NCBI GenBank assembly: GCA_009823505.1
Contig: VZQC01006699.1
Coordinates: 1,310,973 to 1,374,972 of the forward strand
Reading direction: 5' to 3'
Length of the DNA stretch: 64,000 nucleotides
DNA from: Rhizomys pruinosus
Taxonomy: Eukaryota; Chordata; Mammalia; Rodentia; Spalacidae
In this document: positions 42,016-53,796 of the stretch, piece after piece
How positions within the stretch are numbered: position 1 is the first letter of the stretch
Layout of the letters: every line of letters begins with the position of its first letter
The notes under the pieces: generated by a model
The model's input: the letters and a program-made list of their open reading frames with translations, nothing else
Databases searched by the model: none
What the model was told of the DNA's origin: nothing
Made by a program: the position numbers and the translations under genes

Positions 42016-43247
42016 TCTTGCTCTTCAAAAAAAAAAAGTCTTACTCTTCAATAGCAATAAATGAGCAGAGCAGTTCCATTGCTTATGCGTTATATATGCC
42101 CTAAGAGGTGAGAACTGGGACACAGATGATGAAAAATCAAGGTTGAAAATCTCCAAAGGAATAAGACACATGAGATCCTCAGAAATTGAGAGCCCAAGGC
42201 TATGGAGGTCAGGAAACTATCTGAGACACTGTATCCAAGTATGTGAGCATCTTCCATTGGACAAGTCTGTACAAAACTAAAGAGATGCTGCTGGAAGTGA
42301 AAATCACCTTGTCCTAGACACAGCCACCTGACTGATGGGATCTGCTCTTATTCTTCCCTAATCAGTGTTTGGTTTCTGTCTGTCTGTCTGGTTTTCATTG
42401 GGTTTTGTTGTTGTTTTACAGTAAAGCCACACTGACCTCTTTTAAGAATAAACAGGTCTTGTCATTATTCTGCTTAATTGCATTCTGTGGCCCTAGTCCT
42501 AAAGACCAGAATCTCGACCAGACCTAAAAGACCTTGTGTGATCTGCCCCCTTCTACCTCTCCAGCCTTACCTGGGCCAACCTGACCCCCCACTTTCTATT
42601 AGCAATGACCTTTCTCCTAGTTGCCTGGAGTCTCTGAAGATTGCATTGTCCCAGTTATCCTCCCTTCTCCTTAGTTGATTTCTTACCCCAATCCCAGACC
42701 TCACTTCAAATTTTGCCTCCTTTCCTGGCCTTTCAGAATTCATTTTACCACTCAGTCATTTGCTGTATTTTCAGTTGCTCACTTCAGATTTATCATGATC
42801 TACCCCATGCCAAATGAAGTTGTGAGCCACCTGAGACTCAACTACAAGTGCTTACCTTCTCTTGGCCTCATTTCCCCCAACTATAGAATTGCAGCCTTGA
42901 ATTAAAAGTTGTCCTCCTCTATAGTTCTCTGTTCTCTAAGATTACAAGCCAAGGTTATTGGAGGTATACTCTAGGAGGTAGTGTATGAATCCTGTATACC
43001 ATATACCATTAGGTAGTATAGAGTCAAATTAGTTCAGATGCCCTCTTCTTACCAGCTCCATTTCTCAGTTTCAATATCCAGGAAAAAAACAAGTGTGTTC
43101 AGAGCTTCACTGAAAAGCTTTCTTAGTAGCACCGGGTACAGTGCCAGACCACAGCACACATTCAATGCCTCTCATGGCTGAATGCTATACCCACCATCAC
43201 TCATATGCCCTGGTGCAGAGTATAAATGTCTGGCAGAAAAAATTGAG
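42016..43247. other. Intergenic; possible L2-like trace
   Basis: Region 42540-42860 has the pyrimidine-rich character of an L2 3' end (cacttcaaattttgcctcct), but it is too weak to call. (GTCT)n of 4 units near 42378. Confidence 0.3.
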
Positions 43248-43328
43248 TGAAATGGACACCAGCTTGGTATACTTAGTGATTTCCAGGCAACTGAGGCTAC
43301 AGGGAGACCCTGACTCAAAAAAAAAAAA
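43248..43328 (+). mobile_element. B1 SINE tail fragment
   Basis: 5'-truncated. Ends 'ctacagggagaccctgactc' plus poly-A. Confidence 0.75.
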
Positions 43329-43332
43329 TTCA

Positions 43333-43541
43333 GGGGCTGGACAGATGATGGCTCAGAAGTTAAGAGCACAGGCTTGTTTTGCAGAGGGCCCAGGTTCACT
43401 TTTCAGAATCTACATGGCAGAACAACCATCTGTAACTCCTCCAGTTCCAGAGACTCTGACACCCTCTTCTGACCTCTCTGGGCATTATACAACATGGGTG
43501 CACTTCTGTACATGCAGGCAAAACACTCATACACAGTCAAT
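43333..43541 (+). mobile_element. B2 SINE
   Basis: Full length, with a small insertion in the head (agatgatggctcag). Confidence 0.88.
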
Positions 43542-43825
43542 TTTTATTAAACTGAGGCACATATATAATTTAAATTTTGTAGTAACAAAAGTAAAAATAA
43601 GTAAAATTAAATGACATATTTTAAAACCTAACATTTTTAGAAATAATATAAAACTATAAATGAGAGATTTTACAACTTTTTGTATTAGGTACCATTCCTT
43701 CTATATGAACAACACACCTTAATTCATGCCACATACATTTCTAGTTCTAGTTTCATTCTCCCTTCTCTTCTCCCAGATTACTTATCTGGCCCATCCTGGT
43801 TCCTCAGTTGTTCATCCTTGGATAC

Positions 43826-44130
43826 TGTTGTAAGGTGTCAGGTCCACAGTGGAGCAGGCCATGGAGAAAGCATGCTCACAGAAGCACAGCCCAAGGTCAC
43901 ATGGCAGGGTGCAATTCCAAGTACATAATGGTGCTTTATTCAAATGCAACATGTCATTATATATAGGCAGTGTGACATCACCTCCTAGCAGCCAATTCCA
44001 GACCTTTGTATCATCACATCATCCCAACTCATGGGCACAGAGAGGTTCTATGACCCTCATCAGTGCCTGTGGAACATGCTGGCTGAATGTTAGCTCACAC
44101 ACACCTAAACTCAGATCAGATACACCCACA
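43826..44130 (-). mobile_element. LTR of an endogenous retrovirus (3' LTR side)
   Basis: 305 bp that begins TG and ends CA on both strands. Its homolog is at 52838-53153, in the same orientation. On the minus strand it is preceded directly by a polypurine tract (AAAAAGGGGAGA, 44142-44131), as expected next to a 3' LTR. This PPT style is seen in class II (IAP/ERVK-type) elements. The family is not identified. Confidence 0.7.
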
Positions 44131-46050
44131 TCTCCCCTTTTTGTATTTGCTTCCACAAGCTCAGAGAGCATCATAGATGTGGTGATCAATTACCTTTGTC
44201 AGGCCCAAATGGCTATGACTATTTTGTAAAAAATACTAAGACTAATCAGTGCCCAAATAAAATAATAAATAATAATAGAAAACCAACCAGTAGATACAAC
44301 CAACATTCACACAAACCCAATTAGTAAACATTGTATCTTAATTTTACACAGATAAGGAATTTGGTTTTACCCCAAAGTCTTAAGTCTAGCTGGAAAGGTC
44401 CACACATACAATCATACTGACCAAACAAAAGCCCAGTTTGTATTTGCTGTGACTCACAATTTACGCCCCCTCCCCCACTTCAGCCGTTACAATATGGTGT
44501 GCCCCCTCTTCTGGGAGTGGTCCATGGCCCTTGGAGAAGAGGGAAAGAGAGGGTGAGAAATAAAACGATCCATTTTTCTTTGAAGTGACATATCAGACCC
44601 TCTCAGGTCTGCCCAAGCTTTGCTTTCAACAGGTGGTGGCTCCTCTAGGGGCCCCTTTCTTAATTCTACTACTAAAACAATTAGCAAGAAGTACAGGCAC
44701 TTAAACATTAACTACCATGACAAGTCACATTATGGAAACAAATACAAATGTTTAGATGGTATTTTAATCTACGGACTGTGGCTTTTTGTGCAAAGAGATG
44801 CCAATAGCTTTTTATTGTAGCCTAAAAGGTCTTTTAGCCATACAGTGTGCAAACTTATGGTATCATTTGTGTGCTACCTGCCCAAGGAATGGGTTATGTA
44901 GCTAATTAGATTTTGGAGGGTGCACAAATATTAGGCTGCCACTAACTGCAGTATTTCCGGGCAAGTGAGGTGTAGCTGATGAGTCTTGCATGACTCTGGA
45001 GACCATTTCCTTCCAGTGATCTGTATAATGTTCTCTGGCATTATGAAGATCAACTGTCAATTTGCAGTGCAAGGTCTCAACATAATTTTTCCTTTTAATC
45101 CCAACACCACGTCTTTAGCAATACGGTCTTACTGTCCTTTTTTGCTTGGATCCCAATGTCACATGTAACTAGCCTTTCTTTTGGGGATCCTTTAAAGCCC
45201 CATATCTCACAGCTTGTTAAAGTAGCCCATAACTGGTACCGAAGTCCCCCTCCACTAATATGTTCTATCTAACCACAAAACTTTTTAAAGATTTTATGAT
45301 TATAGTTTGCTTTGGTAACTTTTTAAATTAATTTTACTGTTCTTGTTTTGGGGGGATAAAGAATATCCCTCCAACAGAATTCGCACCTATTAGTTGTTTA
45401 AAAGAAGCCATCAAGCATGTCCCATAAGGAGTCATTATTATAATAATTAACTCATCACACAGCTGGGAGGAGAGGCAAGAAAGTCTCTCACACCAGAGTT
45501 ACATGAAACCTGGAAATAATTTTCATTAGGACAGATTGTGAGTGGTTGTTTTAATTAAAAATACAAACCAGAGAGATGCCAGCAGAGAGATGCTAGCTGG
45601 GCAATTTCTGTGCCTGTGACTCAAGTAGCCTGAGGTGCCTTCATGTGTCACCCTGTGTATTGGTTGGTTCCTTGTGAAGTTTTCTTTTCATGGGATTTCT
45701 CCCATTTCTGCTTGATATTCAGATGAGTCAATCTCTCTGCTGGTAGCTCCTGGTCCATCTTTTATAGTCCAAGGATGGACACTTCTCACAAGCACCCAGA
45801 TTGGTAGTGGCTCTGTCTGTGGGAATACACAAGCAAATTTTCTTCCCATAGGTAGTACTGGATTGGGGTCTTTTCATTGTCCCAATGTTGTACCCTGTCA
45901 TAGCACCAATGGTGCCTATCATGGCCTGTTAGAGGGCTACAATGTTTATGGATTGGAGTTGTCATTTCTGATTTCAAAATTGAAAAATTGACAAAAAGAG
46001 TAGAGAGCGTTCTGTAAACTGCATCTCAAAGGAGGGCATATTCCCCTCCC
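44131..46050 (-). mobile_element. Presumed decayed ERV interior
   Basis: Next to the PPT of the 43826 LTR. The minus strand holds several short interrupted open frames (for example 44708-44487 and 45922-45728), consistent with a broken retroviral coding region, possibly env by position. No intact gene or clear pol motif is visible. Confidence 0.4.
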
Positions 46051-46126
46051 CCTTTCTGTATTTGTACCATGAGCAGAACAGTCTCTCTTGTTTTTTAGAC
46101 TTGTATGTCTTGATCTATAACTTTCT

Positions 46127-46274
46127 TTTTTTTCTTTTTGAGACAGGGTCTCCCTGTAGCCTCAGCTGTCCTGGTACTCACTCTGTAGACCACACTGGCC
46201 TTGAACTCACAAAGATCCGCCTGCCTCTGCCTCTCAAGTGCTAGGATTAAAGGTGTGCACCACCATGCCCAGCT
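46127..46274 (-). mobile_element. B1 SINE
   Basis: Full reverse-strand copy. Confidence 0.93.
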
Positions 46275-46654
46275 TGTTACCTAAAATTTTTGTCTTAGTA
46301 ATTGAAGGAGCATAACCTGTATGTGGCAGTTTATACTCGGTAAAACATTTAATAGGTACTATACATTTGTAATACATTTGTAGTTACCTTTAATGAAGAC
46401 AAATAAAACAGAGATAAACAACATGACCTTTGTTGAAATTAGTTTATCCATTAGCTGTTTAATTATATTAACAGACCTGAGTGGGGGAAGGGCCAAGTTT
46501 CATCCCAGAGTTAATCTTTTAGTGAGTCCAAACAGTATGCAAACACACATTAATAATTTATATAAGACCAATTAAAAATGGATAATACCAAAAGTATGAA
46601 GCAAATAGCTTTTATGAGTTGGATTTATCTATAGTTGTTTTTACTTGACTCTTT

Positions 46655-46893
46655 TTTTTTTTTTTAACTTTTTTTTTTTTAATTTATTTCGGTATGTGCA
46701 TGAATGTACTGTCTGCATGCAGGTGTGTGCACCCGTGTCGTGCAATGCCGCGGAGGTCAGAAGAGGGTCTCGGATTCCCCTGGAACTGGAGTCTCAGACG
46801 GCTCTCGGCCGCCATGTGGGTGCTGGGGATCGAACCCGGGTCCTCTGCAAGAGCGGTCGGCGCTCCCAACCGCTAGGCCATCTCTCCAGCCCC
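46655..46893 (-). mobile_element. B2 SINE, short variant, with target-site duplication
   Basis: Near-consensus. Flanked by tacttgactcttt at 46642-46654 and 46894-46906. Confidence 0.95.
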
Positions 46894-46924
46894 TACTTGA
46901 CTCTTTAATAGACAGAAACCTATA

Positions 46925-48106
46925 ACCTGAACTGAATTGGAAAATGATGTATGAAATACACAAAGCATCAATAAAAAAATAAATAAATAAAAATTAAAAA
47001 AGAAAAAAAAGAACTGTATGAAATGTACAAAAGTCAATAAAATATTTTTAATTCACACAAAATATGTAGAGGAAAAAAAGTATTTTTTTTATTAAAATGC
47101 TGTGAATATGGTAAGCTACAGTGACAACCATCCTGGTAAGATGTGTTACTGGTGCAGTAGTGGAACAACTGTTATGGAAGTAACCAACCGCTTTCTAATT
47201 AGAATTAAATCTCACTCCATAAGATAGAACTCATGCCTGGCACCATTAGCAAATCCAAGAAGACTATTCTAGATAGATCAGAAGTGCTTTTAATTATCCT
47301 GGACCCCTTGTTATTATGCTGTTAAATGAACACAGTAGTAAATCAATTTCTAGATTTCATTATAGTCCTAGCTAAGTGCACCTTTGAACCCTCATCAAAA
47401 AGCTACCCTGAAGAAAATAAGGGACTGAAAAGTGCTCTGCCCTGAATGGTACATCCGTTTTGTTTAAATTAGAAAGTGTTAGCAGTTGCTGAAGGCATCT
47501 CAGTGAGTATCTGCTCACTCTAAGCAAAAATCCCTGTCTTGTTTGTAGTATTTTCTTATTGCTCCATAAAGAAATTACTGTCAGCCCATGAAAGGAAACA
47601 GCCAGAATTGACCAGAGTCCAAGACAACAGCTCCAGAGAAAGTAGACTGTTTTGCTTCTCATCCACCTGTGCCCCTTTCCTAAGCCTATGGAATAATCTG
47701 CGGAAGAGGGGGCATGGTAGAATGTAAGGGCTGCAATTGGGGTGAATGGTGAAACTACAGCAATATGGTCTGACACTCATTTGATCAACTTATAAGCCCC
47801 CCCTTTGCTGGATGGTAGGGCTGTGGGGGTTTGGGCACAACAGCCTGCAAATTGGTTTTACATGAGGGATGCTTGTACACATAAATTATCACTTATTGCT
47901 AAAAAAATGAAAAAAAAAACTGAGAGAAAGATGCAGGACAGTTATGGCAAAATGCATGATCTGGGATGGAGTGGGGTGGGATGGGGGGAAGGGAAAGGGA
48001 AATATGCCTAAACTGAATTGGAAAATGATGTATGAAATACACAAAGCAACAAAAAAAAAAAAAAAAAAAAAAAAAAAGCAATTACCAAATGAAAAAAAAA
48101 GAAAAG
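46925..48106 (+). mobile_element. L1-derived insertion with two 3' ends and a 19-bp target-site duplication
   Basis: taatagacagaaacctata occurs at 46906-46924 and 48107-48125. Inside, the last 60 bp of an L1 3' UTR plus an A-rich run (46925-47015) is followed by about 550 bp of other DNA and then a longer L1 3' UTR (47567-48045) and poly-A. One reading is L1 read-through into downstream sequence (3' transduction). Confidence 0.75.
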
Positions 48107-48125
48107 TAATAGACAGAAACCTATA

Positions 48126-48824
48126 AAGTCATAAGAGATTAAAATATAAACATGTATCCACACACAGATGAACAACATAGTTTTTAGGCTGGCCTGTAGG
48201 GAGGAAATTATATTACTGCTTGACACTCAAGGAGAAACACAAAACCGTTTCCAAAAATTTGTATTTAAATTAGACCAAGATTTTTGGTTTATATTGTTGA
48301 GAATTTTCACTAGTAACTAACAAGAGGCAGTTTATTTGAGCCAGGGTTTTTTGCAGCAGTTGTCTGGAAATGCCATAGGCTGGCCTCAGACTCCCATAGA
48401 AGTCTGTCCCTCTCTACCTCTAGAGCACTGAAATTAAAAGTCTGCATTACCAAGTGAATTTTAAAAGGCAGTTCAAAGTAGATGAATTGTTACTGGATGG
48501 CAATTGTGCTGAAAGCCGTTGGGTGTGTAGCTTGATGGCCAGTGTGCACACGGCAGGCACATAGAGGTCACTGGATCACAGGCCAGTGTGTACATGGCAG
48601 GTTCATAGAGGTCTCTGGATCACGGGCCACATGAGGTTGAGAAGCATGCAAATTAAAAAAAAAAACTTTTCCTTTTCCCAGGGGGTTCCACGCCCCCACC
48701 CACCCAACAGATTTAGGAACACATTATTAACTCTTGAGTAAAGTCCTGGAGGTGAAACAAATTTAAAACACCAGAATAGATTTTGATTCCCAGGACATTT
48801 TAATGAAGCAAGAATAAATATGTA
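48126..48824. other. Intergenic
   Basis: Apart from the 44-bp tandem repeat listed separately, nothing is recognised. Confidence 0.5.
48537..48624. repeat. 44-bp tandem duplication
   Basis: ggccagtgtg(c/t)aca.. occurs at 48537 and 48581, with a few changes. Confidence 0.88.
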
Positions 48825-51315
48825 TTTTTTTTAAAAGATCAGTGGAACATGCTCAGTACTTTATTGAGAGAAAGCAACAAATAATACTGTAATAAAAACA
48901 GTTCCAAAGTTGACTGTACAGTATACACTTCGTTACATAATCAAGAAGGCCATAAAGATTAACAATGCTCCACTCAGCTCCCTGGGCCATGCTAGCCCAT
49001 GCACAGCTTTGCTCCCAGCTCATGGCTCTGCTCAGTCTCTGAAGAGAAGCAGCCCCTGGGGTAGTGCAGCCAGGCCAGGGAGGCTTGAGAGTTCTGACAG
49101 TCAGTCCCAAGCCTGGCTGAAGCCGAGATTTCAGACTCAAAAAAGTACAGCAAACATCAGTTGTCAGAATCCAGAAATGAAGTCTCCTGGTCTCAAAGTG
49201 ATTGTTGGAAAAGGAACAGTTAAGGTCAGCTGTTAGGATACAGAAATGAAATCTCCTGGTCTCAAAGTGATCGCTGCACAGCTGGGTAGAAATATACATG
49301 GCTTGTCATGATGACATTATAAACACAGTAAAATCCTTTCTTCCATAAGGGTTCATCATTTAAAAATTAAACCAATTACAGTAAGTACAGAATTTACAAA
49401 AGCCCTACATTTGCTCTTAAGGTTTATATATATAAGCATAACACTACATTTTTTTAAAAGACTAAAATCATATAGAAGAACATGAATTAATTCAAAAGGA
49501 TATTTATAGCCTGGCTATACATGAAAAAGTAACTATCTAAATGAAGAGGAAGAAGTTTACATAAACCGAAGAAACCTTACTTGGAGTCTAAAATAAATTC
49601 TCTATGCTATTTGTGATTTTTTTTTACTAATTAAAAAAACTCTATAATAAACTATATCGGGGTCCATGGAGCAAGTATTAAAGACTGGACGGCGCAGTTC
49701 TGGCTGTGGTGTCCTTGCAGCTTCGCATCCTCATCTGTACAAGCAGTGCGGGGAAACAGCAGGTGGTGCTAGCAGGAGCAAGTCCTGACCACAGCAGAGT
49801 CCAGCCTCTGTACTCCAGACACACTGCCTGAGTCCACAGCCATGCTTCTTAAGCTTGCAGGTTTTCGCAGCTTGTCCTCCCAGCTTCCTGAGTCCCAAGG
49901 CACCTTGAGATGAACTCTCTGTCTCTGAAATACCAGCTTGCCCTGGAGATTCCTTGTCTGGAGGCCCAGAACAGCTTCTCTCCTTCTTGCCAAACAAGCG
50001 TCTGATGGAGGACTTGATGCCCTTCTTCTTTGGGGCCTTGTGGAGGAGTCCTGGCTGATGTTGCTACTGCTAGCGTTGCTCACCAGCCCATCCTGGGAGC
50101 CTGTGGAGTTCCTCGGGTCCCTGATGTCCTCACGGCTGACTGTGAGCAGCTCACTCTCCTGCAGCCTGTCTACCTCAGATGGCTCTTCAGGCAGTGTTGC
50201 CAGCCGGCCCTTCTGTGGGCACCTCAACTCCGAGCAGCTGTAGGCATCTGTGTGTCCATCCGCCGCAGGGAAACTGAAGTCTGGGTCACTGCTCAGGTGG
50301 GGTTGGCTGTGACGAAGTGAGGGGTCTTTCAGTTTCGTCTGGTCCAACTCAGCCCTCAGGGAGTCGAGAGTCAAGATGAGCTGCTCCTTCTCCTGCTGTG
50401 TCTCTTCCAACTGCTTCTTTGTTTTTTTGATTTCCAGCAGCAGAGAATTCTTGTACTCCAGTGCAGCCACCCTCTCCTTCAGGTGGAGCTGCAGTCTCTC
50501 ACTGGACTCAGAGAAGAGCTTGGCCACATTGTCCAAGAGGTGCTTGTTGCGTTCTTCATTGATTTTTTCTCTCTGCCTGGCTTCTTGGATGTCTCCTTGC
50601 AACTTCGAGAGTTCCTTCCTAGCTGTATCTAGATTCTCCTCCAGCTCTGCCACACAACTGGACAGGGTGGCCAGATGCTTCTCTGCCTCATTTTAATTTT
50701 AATTTTTTTAAAAGTTTTATTTTTTTTAAATTTTTTTAAAGTTTTAATTTTAAACTCGTCCTGGGTGAGGGTCAGCTCCTCCTCTAACAAGCTGCACCTC
50801 TCCACTGCAAATCTTAACTTCTCTCGAACCTTCTCATCCAAGGTCTCGTGGTGTTCAAAGAAGGACGTCAGGGCTTTCAGCACCATTGCCTCGATGGACA
50901 GGCCTGCAGGAAGCTGGGCCTGTCTCTTCACTACCATCATCCGCAGGGATGTTGTTCCTTTCTGCTTTCAGCTGGACAATCTCCCCTTCTCTCTCCAGAA
51001 GCTGCTACCTGCACTTGTTGAATTCTTTCCTGAGGGCGGCAAACTCCTTGCCGCGACTCTTGTTTATCTGTCTTGTCCTGGGAGTCAAAGCCTAAAGCAC
51101 TCTTCTCCGCTTGGTCATGGTCGGCCTGCAAGCTGAATTTACCACTGAAAACACTGGAATAGTCCGCCTCGGCAGGCTGCGGCGGCCTGGAAGTGCGCAG
51201 GTCCTGGAAGTGGTCCTGCTCCTTGGCCAGCAGCAGCTCCCCCTTGGCGCCTCCCGCCTCCTCGGCCAGCTGCCGCCACTCGCCTGGACTGAGCGCGCCC
51301 ACAGCCTCCACCTCC
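48825..51315 (-). pseudogene. Liprin-alpha-like (PPFIA family) processed pseudogene
   Basis: Liprin-alphas are presynaptic and focal-adhesion scaffold proteins with N-terminal coiled coils and C-terminal SAM domains. Minus-strand pieces match them in order: EFAALRKEFNKCR (about 51040), [25 protein letters not shown] (50940-50760), a coiled coil ending QREKINEERNKHLL and LQLHLKERVAALE (50653-50400), EDIRDPRNSTGSQDG, a frameshifted FGKKE..GKES/GQAG stretch, and the end RLDSAVVRTCSC at 49769. The SAM domains are deleted and several stops and frameshifts are present. It is intronless, with a 3' UTR, an AATAAA (48865-48860) and a short poly-A remnant (48832-48825). Candidate target-site duplication: ataaatatgta / ataaatatata. 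PPFIA1 seems the closest parent; uncertain. Reduced and dead. Confidence 0.82.
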
Positions 51316-51326
51316 ATAAATATATA

Positions 51327-51879
51327 TTTTAAAAAAATGTTTAGGGTACCTGCATTTATAAACAAAATATATATTTTTTTTGATTAGCCATGCCAAGATA
51401 GAATTTGAAAAAGTTGTGGGTACTGTTGTTGAGGAGGGCTGCTGGCCCATGGCTTTTTCCTGGAAATTGATAATTTCGACAGCCATCACACAGCTGAAAT
51501 TGATTAGTTGGTTGTCAATTTGCTATGGAAATTATTATCCCATAACTACTGTCCTCACTACTAGGTAGCCAAACTGCCAATCACCAGTTGTGAGATTGTC
51601 TTATAGCTATATACCCAGCCCAAGAGTTCATCACTCCTCAGGGCCAACAGCTAGCTGAAAATCCAACTGCAGACCTGATGAGCCTGCAGTCATGCTGGCA
51701 ACAGGAATGCACACAAATTAATGAGCAAATAATGAGGATCGGGTTAGATGGTACAAATGTTAGAAATCCAAAGACAGTTACCTATGAGATCCACAAGAAA
51801 TGTAACATGATTCTATCTAGAAACAATGATAAAACTTTCTAAAACGAAAACCAAGACAAATTGTAAAAAGGTTAGAACA
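51327..51879. other. Possible ERV interior, nothing clear
   Basis: No recognised gene. It lies between the pseudogene and the minisatellite, and may be retroviral leader if the two LTRs belong together. Confidence 0.35.
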
Positions 51880-52048
51880 TAGCCGGGCATGGTGGCACAC
51901 GCCCTTAATCCTATCACTTAGAAGACAGAGGCAGGCGGATCTTTGTGAGTTCAAGGCCAGCCTGGTCTACAGAGTCAGTTCCAGGACAGCTGGGGCTACA
52001 GGGAGACCCTGTCTCGAAAAGACCAAAAAAAAAAAAAAAAAAAAAACT
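51880..52048 (+). mobile_element. B1 SINE
   Basis: Full plus-strand copy with a long poly-A. Confidence 0.94.
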
Positions 52049-52049
52049 G

Positions 52050-52080
52050 TGGCTGAGGAGATGATAGCTCCTCAGCCACA
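52050..52080. repeat. Perfect hairpin, 11-bp arms
   Basis: GTGGCTGAGGA, 9-base loop, TCCTCAGCCAC, just before the minisatellite. Confidence 0.93.
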
Positions 52081-52083
52081 CCA

Positions 52084-52567
52084 GGCCAGGAAACTGCTGG
52101 TTCTCACAACACCCCACACACAAACTGATGGTTTTGTGAACAAACCTGTAGCTAGCTAGGCCAGGAAACTGCTAGCTTCCATGGCCACCATGCAAGCTGA
52201 TGGCTTCGTGAACAAACCTGTGGCTACTAGGCCAGGAAACTGCTAGCTTCCATGACCACCATGCAAGCTGATGGCTTCGTGAACAAACCTGTGGCTACTA
52301 GGCCAGGAAACTGCTAGCTTCCATGGCCACCATGCAAGCTGATGGCTTCGTGAACAAACCTGTAGCTAGCTAGGCCAGGAAACTGCTAGCTTCCATGGCC
52401 ACCATGCAAGCTGATGGCTTCGTGAACAAACCTGTGGCTACTAGGCCAGGAAACTGCTAGCTTCCATGGCCACCATGCAAGCTGATGGCTTCATGAACAA
52501 ACCTGTGGCTACTAGGCCAGGAAATTGATAGCTTCCATGGCCACCATGCAAGCTGATGGTTTTGTGG
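52084..52567 (+). repeat. 71/72-bp minisatellite, seven units
   Basis: Units start at 52084, 52159, 52230, 52301, 52373, 52444 and 52515, and a decayed eighth follows near 52611. Each has ggccaggaaactgctagc. Units 2-7 carry ccaccATGcaagctgatgg, a strong Kozak-like ATG opening a short frame (MQADGF..) that stops in the next unit. Unit 1 is the most diverged. Confidence 0.93.
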
Positions 52568-52837
52568 TAAAACTCCCGGCTAGGGAGGTGATAATTCCTG
52601 AGCTTCACCAGGCTAGGAAACTGTTAGTTCCATGGCCTCCATGCATGGGAAACCATGTGGCCCCAGGTTGTTTTCCTTGTAGCTGCCCAGCCAATCATGG
52701 GAACCAGCCTCATGTTTGCACAAAGTAGAAATTAAGAAGAAGAGAGAAATGTTAATAGCAAAGAATGGAGATTGTAGGGTTTTGCAAACCCAAATTTCTC
52801 CAGGATTCCTTCAAGCTCCACATTTAGAGATGCCAGT

Positions 52838-53153
52838 TGTTGTAAGGTGTTAGTTCTACAGTGAAACAGGCCATGGAGAAAGGACATGCATGGAAGCACT
52901 GCCTGAGGACACATGGCAGGGCTCAATTCCAAGTACGAAATGGTGCTTTATTCAAATGCAACATGTCAGTATATGGGCACAGTGACATCACCTCCAAGCA
53001 GCCAATCCCAGACCTTTGTATCTTCACATCATCCCAACTTGTGGGTACAAACAGAGAGGTCATGTGACTCTCATTCATGCCTTTGGAACATGCTGGCTAG
53101 AATGTTAGCTCACACACACACATACACCTAAGCTTAGATTAGGCATGCCCACA
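52838..53153 (-). mobile_element. LTR of an endogenous retrovirus (5' LTR side or solo)
   Basis: Begins TGTTGTAAGG and ends CCCACA in plus sense. It is homologous along its length to 43826-44130, with numerous substitutions and small indels. After its minus-strand 3' end comes ACTGGCATCTC, which offers a possible primer-binding TGG, but I cannot assign a tRNA. Confidence 0.65.
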
Positions 53154-53434
53154 GGAACTATTTCAACACTAGAGTTAACTGCTTGATTCCATTATTGTTC
53201 TATTATAGTAGAAAACATCTTTATGGAAATTGGTTAAAGAAAAATTATCAAGGAAGACTGTTACACTCTGTTGGTAATATATAGATTAGCTGAGTTTGAT
53301 ATTCCAAAACAAAAGAGATCATATGCTTTTCATTTGTAGTTTTTATCAATTGGTATTGACTTTAAAACCTAAGGACTTGGATTGGTCTTCTGCAGTGAAC
53401 ACAGCAGGCTCAAAGTATCAGAATAGATGGCATA

Positions 53435-53640
53435 GGGAGCTAGAGAGATTGGCTTAGTGGTTAAGAGCACTGGCTGCTCTTGCAGAGGACTCACGTTTGG
53501 TTCCCAGCACACATGTGATGGTTAACAACCATCTGCAATTCCACTCCTAGGGGATTTGACACCCTCTTCTGACTTCTTCGGGTATTGCATGGCATGGGAG
53601 CACTTTACATACGTGTGAACAATACCCTCATACCACATAA
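53435..53640 (+). mobile_element. B2 SINE
   Basis: Moderately diverged. A B1 landed in its tail. Confidence 0.87.
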
Positions 53641-53641
53641 C

Positions 53642-53796
53642 TTTTTTTTTTTTTGGTCTTTTTGAGACAGGGTCTCCCTTTAGTCCTAGCTGGCCTGGAG
53701 CTCACTCTGTAGAACAGGCTGGCTTTGAACTCACAGAGATCCACCTGCCTCTGCCTCCCTAGAGCTGGGATAAAAGGCGTGTGCCACCATGCCTGG
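53642..53796 (-). mobile_element. B1 SINE
   Basis: Poly-T start, full reverse body. Short flanking cacataac repeats. Confidence 0.92.

Noticed and set aside
49938..51332. Several plus-strand open frames
   Set aside because: They are antisense shadows of the liprin-like pseudogene.
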